Positions 60,708-64,000 of a stretch of DNA of 64,000 nt are shown here, one piece after another. A program made the translations under genes and the position numbers. This DNA is from Desulfoluna butyratoxydans (GTDB taxonomy: Bacteria > Desulfobacterota > Desulfobacteria > Desulfobacterales > Desulfolunaceae): the NCBI RefSeq assembly GCF_900699765.1, contig NZ_CAADHO010000003.1, forward strand, positions 62,001 to 126,000. The letters are read 5' to 3'. The notes under the pieces are model-generated. The model saw only the letters and a program-made list of their open reading frames with translations. It was not told the DNA's origin and ran no database searches. Numbering within the stretch: the first letter of the stretch is position 1; the number at the start of each line of letters is the position of its first letter.

Positions 60708-60933
60708 GCCTCCGGCGGCCAGGTGGGGGCACCTGGAAACCCTGTGGCGAATGCATGGAGGCAGCCATCAAACATGCGTTTTCGGGGCATTCGCGTGGTG
60801 TGTGACATATGGCACCCGCTTACGCTGGAGAGGCCCATGTTATTCTTCTGGAAACACGATGAAGGGCATGGGGGATTCGCTTGACGTTAACCGGAATAAC
60901 ACCGGCGGGTTGCTTTTTGAGCAAAGCTTCGCA
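60708..60933 (-). repeat. 160-260 bp dispersed element, copy 3 (inverted)
   Basis: On the minus strand it runs from CAAAAAGC through TTATTCCGGTTAA and CCCTTCATCGTG to CCCCCACCTGG then CCGCCGGAGGC. This is the most regular copy; the core (60708-60866) matches 26974-27132 and 55290-55448. Confidence 0.82.
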
Positions 60934-61000
60934 AAAATAAGAGGGACGAGGCTGTCGGAAACACATAATCACACAATGGCTCGCCAGAATACCGCTGGGA

Positions 61001-61073
61001 TTTGACCCGAGGAACGAGGGGCAAAGCCCGGCGGTAATTTGCTTTCAAGGTGGCACACCTTGCCGCCGGAGGC
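61001..61073 (-). repeat. Dispersed GCCTCCGGCGGC palindrome repeat, copy 4
   Basis: TTTGACCCGAGGAACGAGGG, then AAGGTGGCACACCTT, then GCCGCCGGAGGC. Inverted relative to 6691-6765. Confidence 0.75.
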
Positions 61074-61140
61074 TGTTTTTTGAGCTTTTATTTTTTTCTT
61101 GCAGCCCTATGCCCCATTGGGGCGCGTTCCCAAAAAACAA

Positions 61141-61185
61141 AACCTGTTTGTCGAACGTTTGGCCCTCGGCAGGGCTGTCGGAGGC
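61141..61185 (-). repeat. Truncated TTTGACAAACAG element (inverted)
   Basis: AACCTGTTTGTC, AACGTTTGGCCC and GGCAGGGC before GGAGGC match the end of 6930-7084. It lies 33 bp before the sigma-54 regulator start. No gene is seen in 60673-61217. Confidence 0.6.
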
Positions 61186-61217
61186 AATGTTGAGCTGAAA
61201 AGTGACGGTGGGGGTGT

Positions 61218-62789
61218 ATGCAGGAGCCAGTGAGTGATTCGGAGCGGTTTTCGTTTTTCAGGGAGTCCATTGGGTGCATCAGCGCGAGCCTGGACATGGA
61301 CCAGGTCCTCAAGCGATTGCTGGTGTCCATGCAAGACCGGATACCCATGAACCGGCTTGTTCTGATCTACTTTGATTACCCGAAAAACTGCTTCAAGCGC
61401 CTGGGCTATGCCTCCTTGATGCATGAGACGTTCAACACCTTTCCGGAATACCTTCACATTGAACAGGGTGCGGAGTACGTGGAGGAGGCCTTCAAGCGCA
61501 CCGAATCCGCCATTGTCATCGAGGACCCTGAGCGGGATCTTCTGGCCGGGGAGTATGTCCGCCATGCGGGCACAGCCGATGATTCCTTCATGGCGATCAC
61601 CCTCATGCTCGACGGAGAGCGTATCGGCGCCCTCATCGCCGTTACCAGCGGCAGGCATCTCTTTACCTCCAGCCATCAGGACCTCTTCAGTCTCTTGAAG
61701 GAACCCATGGCCCTGGCCCTCTCCAACACCTTGCGGTACCAGGAAGTGCTCCACCTGAAAGAGCAGTATCGGTATGAAAAACATGAGCTGACAAAAAAAA
61801 TGGGGAGTGCCGTGGAGGGGAGCGTCATCGGTGAAGAGGGGGGCCTGGGGCCGGTGATGGCGTCGGTGCGCAAGGTGGCGCCCCTGGACAGCTCCGTCCT
61901 TCTGTTGGGGGAGACCGGGGTGGGCAAAGAGGTGATCGCCAACGCGGTGCACGCATTGTCGCCGCGAAGCGCCAGCCCTTTTATCAAGATCGATTGCGGC
62001 ACCATCCCTGAGACCCTCATTGAAAGCGAGCTGTTCGGTCACGAGAAGGGGGCCTTTACCGGTGCCGGGGAGCGAAAGCCCGGAAGTCTGGAGCTTGCCG
62101 ACGGGGGCACCGTTTTTCTCGACGAGATCGGTGAGCTCTCCCTGACCGCCCAGGTCAAGCTCCTGCGCTTGCTTCAACATCGCGAGATCGTTAGGGTGGG
62201 CGGCCACAAGGTCATTGCCCTGGATCTGCGCATTGTCTGCGCCACCCACCGAAACCTCCAGGAGATGGTCCGCAAGGGGACCTTTCGGGAAGATCTCTGG
62301 TATCGCCTCAACGTCTTTCCCATCGGGATTCCCCCATTGAGGGAACGCAGGCAGGATATCCCCGCCCTTGTGGCCCACCTCATACGCAAGAAAGCCCGGG
62401 AGATGAACCTGGGCACGGCCCCTTTTCCCAACAACTTTGAACTCAGCGAGCTGGCGTCCTATGACTGGCCCGGCAATATCCGGGAACTGGAAAACATCCT
62501 GGAACGCTGGCTGATTCTGGGGTGCGGTTCCGTCTCCTTCCGTTCCCTCCTGAACCCTTCGGATGGCGCAGGTAAAGAGGCCTCGTCCCTTCTGTCGGTC
62601 TTTGACAGGGTCACCACCCCGGACCAGGTCCTTCCCCTTGCCACCATCGACCGACGGTACATCGAATCCGCCCTGAAAGCCTGCAACCATGTGGTGGGAG
62701 GCAAAGAAGGCGCGGCCGTGAGGCTCGGCCTTCCGCGGACCACCCTTCGGAGCCGCATGGAAAAACTGGGCATTCATCGCCGCCGGTGA
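61218..62789 (+). CDS. GAF-domain sigma-54-dependent activator
   Basis: A 523-residue enhancer-binding protein. A GAF-like sensor domain spans about 15-175. The AAA+ domain has Walker A GETGVGKE (231-238), GAFTGA (278-283) and VFLDEIGE. A Fis-type helix-turn-helix ends the chain ([21 protein letters not shown]). It would activate sigma-54 promoters on binding a small molecule. Its targets are not evident: I found no good sigma-54 site before the aldehyde dehydrogenase, and the upstream part of the amidohydrolase gene lies outside the window. Absence of a receiver domain suggests direct ligand sensing. Confidence 0.88.
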   Translation: MQEPVSDSERFSFFRESIGCISASLDMDQVLKRLLVSMQDRIPMNRLVLIYFDYPKNCFKRLGYASLMHETFNTFPEYLHIEQGAEYVEEAFKRTESAIVIEDPERDLLAGEYVRHAGTADDSFMAITLMLDGERIGALIAVTSGRHLFTSSHQDLFSLLKEPMALALSNTLRYQEVLHLKEQYRYEKHELTKKMGSAVEGSVIGEEGGLGPVMASVRKVAPLDSSVLLLGETGVGKEVIANAVHALSPRSASPFIKIDCGTIPETLIESELFGHEKGAFTGAGERKPGSLELADGGTVFLDEIGELSLTAQVKLLRLLQHREIVRVGGHKVIALDLRIVCATHRNLQEMVRKGTFREDLWYRLNVFPIGIPPLRERRQDIPALVAHLIRKKAREMNLGTAPFPNNFELSELASYDWPGNIRELENILERWLILGCGSVSFRSLLNPSDGAGKEASSLLSVFDRVTTPDQVLPLATIDRRYIESALKACNHVVGGKEGAAVRLGLPRTTLRSRMEKLGIHRRR

Positions 62790-62994
62790 CCGCAATGGAA
62801 TGAAGTTGATAATGCGTTGAAAAAAAGATAGCATCGGTGTCGGGTCCCGGTGGGGCCGCTCAAGGAGCGGCAGGGGGATTATTTACCTCCATATTTCATA
62901 TTGAACACCATGCCTGGGTACAATCTGAAATATACCCATGCCCCTGCCAGTGCGCCGAGGCGCCTCACCGGGCCCCTCCAGTCCGGGCTCGCCC

Positions 62995-63020
62995 CCGAAG
63001 GCCGCGTGGCGGGCCTTCGG
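62995..63020 (-). terminator. Perfect hairpin after the amidohydrolase gene
   Basis: CCGAAGGCC (62995-63003) and GGCCTTCGG (63012-63020) form a 9-bp stem just beyond the gene's stop codon. There is no T-run, so intrinsic termination is uncertain. Confidence 0.4.
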
Positions 63021-63040
63021 ATTCTCCGCAGGTGCCCGGC

Positions 63041-64000
63041 TTATTTCTCTTCGAACAACCCCTTGCTCCCGTCAAAGACGATCTCCCCGTTGTACACTGT
63101 GGCCAGCACCGGGATTTCTCCGATGCGACGGGCCTCCACGGTGAGGATGTCTTCTCCCAGGATGCAGAAATCAGCCAGTTTTCCTACCTCGATGGACCCT
63201 TTCTCCTTTTCCATGTTGTCCTGCCAGGCGCCGTTCAGGGTGTAGGCACGGATCGCCTCTTCCCGCGTGATGCACTCCTCCGGGCCGCTGACCCTTCCGG
63301 ATACCACGTTTTCACGAAGCACCGCTGCCTGGACGCCCTGGCGCCAGTTGGGCAGGGTGACCGGGGCATCGCAGCTGAAGGTGAGGACCAGGCCGCTCTG
63401 CTGGACCATGCGGGCTGGAAACTCCTTTGCCGCCCTTTCGGCGCCCACCACGGCAGGCTCGAAGTCGGAGATCATGGCGCCGATGGCAGGCTGCATGGAT
63501 ACCCCGCAGGGGTATTTGCTTAAAGCCCGGGTGGTTTCAGGGTCCATGAAGTCTCCGTGGATGAGCTGGTGCCTCACAGACACATCGGGATTGTTGTCAC
63601 AGGCGTACATAAAGGCTTCGGCAGCGGCGTCCACGGCCCGGTCGCCCGTGGCGTGGATGCCTGCCATAAAGCCCTTGGAATGGACGTAGTTCACCATCTC
63701 CTTGAGGTTGTCCCGTTTGTCCTCTTCGGTGGCACCCGGGACCACGGAGGCTCCGTATCCTCCGGCCTCGTAGGGCTCCTTCATCCAGCTGGTGCCGGTG
63801 AGGGGGACCCCGTCTGCAAACATCTTGACGCCTGAAAATTGCAGCCTGAGCGGATCGGTGTCGTCGGGAATGGCAAAGGTGTCGAAGTTTTTTTTGATAT
63901 CGTCAAGGGTCAGGGCCCCGTAGTCCCCCATGAGCAGGAGCACATTGGTGCGGACGGTGAGCTTGCCTTCAAGCAGCAGTTCCCGGTAGATCTCAACGAA
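63041..64000 (-). CDS. YtcJ-like amidohydrolase (3' part; 5' end outside window)
   Basis: The visible 319 codons are the C-terminal part of a large amidohydrolase of the YtcJ (amidohydrolase_3) group. Visible are the metal ligands in HATGDRAVDAA (His near 100 residues from the edge) and LIHGDFMD, and the Asp in TFSCDAPVTLPN, with the returning strand domain IEVGKLADFCILGEDILTV near the end. These enzymes hydrolyse amides, formyl groups or ring compounds; the substrate is unknown. The frame is open to base 64000, so the start is outside. The GAF regulator is convergent. Confidence 0.82.
   Translation of the reverse strand, partial: FVEIYRELLLEGKLTVRTNVLLLMGDYGALTLDDIKKNFDTFAIPDDTDPLRLQFSGVKMFADGVPLTGTSWMKEPYEAGGYGASVVPGATEEDKRDNLKEMVNYVHSKGFMAGIHATGDRAVDAAAEAFMYACDNNPDVSVRHQLIHGDFMDPETTRALSKYPCGVSMQPAIGAMISDFEPAVVGAERAAKEFPARMVQQSGLVLTFSCDAPVTLPNWRQGVQAAVLRENVVSGRVSGPEECITREEAIRAYTLNGAWQDNMEKEKGSIEVGKLADFCILGEDILTVEARRIGEIPVLATVYNGEIVFDGSKGLFEEK

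Noticed and set aside
61107..62834. A 575-codon minus-strand open frame opposite the GAF/sigma-54 regulator
   Set aside because: The plus-strand protein has all sigma-54 activator motifs; the opposite frame has none and reads as a complement artefact.

Overview
The window reads as a GC-rich chromosome segment of an anaerobic Desulfobacterota (deltaproteobacterial) organism. I infer this from an octaheme tetrathionate-reductase-type cytochrome with a membrane cytochrome b, two sigma-54 enhancer-binding regulators, a TRAP transporter, a SEC-C methionine aminopeptidase, a choice-of-anchor type surface protein, and many short GC-rich dispersed repeats. A Desulfobacterales genome is my best guess, but no rRNA or marker gene is present to prove it. 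I saw no tRNA, rRNA, CRISPR array, prophage or transposase gene.

Layout. 1-2.1 kb: nucleoside salvage (purine nucleoside phosphorylase, MTA/SAH deaminase). 2.1-8.1 kb: a lipoprotein, an NhaC antiporter, a glycosyltransferase, a MauE/DoxX membrane protein with an exported rhodanese, a repeat cluster and a D-aminopeptidase. 8.4-12.4 kb: a respiratory module (octaheme cytochrome plus cytochrome b) with a perfect-looking sigma-54 promoter, two palindromic upstream sites and a divergent PAS/sigma-54 activator. 13.3-21.6 kb: a one-direction island made of a giant MalT/SARP-like regulator, an outer-membrane-type protein, and three translationally coupled genes (Tat-exported amidinotransferase, Lnt-like N-acyltransferase, secreted Ig-like protein). 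22-28.7 kb: acyl-CoA synthetase with an XRE-cupin regulator, a retropepsin-like protein and a TRAP transporter. 29-38.8 kb: a tandem flavoprotein, a MerR regulator, map, a glycosyltransferase/PAP2 pair, a GNAT enzyme, a phosphoribosyltransferase, a DMT permease, APS kinase and a sulfotransferase. 38.8-46 kb: a glutamate-synthase-like flavoprotein, an ABC importer next to menA, a candidate structured RNA and yggL. 46-50.2 kb: a MoxR-DUF58-transglutaminase cassette. 50.5-64 kb: a HAD phosphatase, a TetR-controlled RND efflux operon, an aldehyde dehydrogenase, a GAF/sigma-54 regulator and a truncated amidohydrolase.

Working together. The octaheme cytochrome, cytochrome b and PAS regulator form a self-contained sulfur- or nitrogen-oxyanion respiration unit. 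The amidinotransferase, Lnt-like enzyme and surface protein look like a modification cassette acting outside the cytoplasm, and this is my best candidate for an undescribed system. TetR, outer-membrane factor, membrane-fusion protein and RND pump form one efflux operon, with an operator lying between the -35 and -10 boxes of its promoter. APS kinase next to a sulfotransferase suggests PAPS-dependent sulfation.

Intergenic DNA is unusually repeat-rich. I recognise at least five dispersed families: a 160-260 bp element in three copies, a TTTGACAAACAG element, a GCCTCCGGCGGC palindrome family, a terminally inverted CCCGGATATTTCATGAG element, and GAATAGTGA-like tandem arrays. Two repeat clusters sit inside apparent operons (dctQ/dctM and membrane-fusion protein/RND pump), and two repeats supply the last codons of genes.
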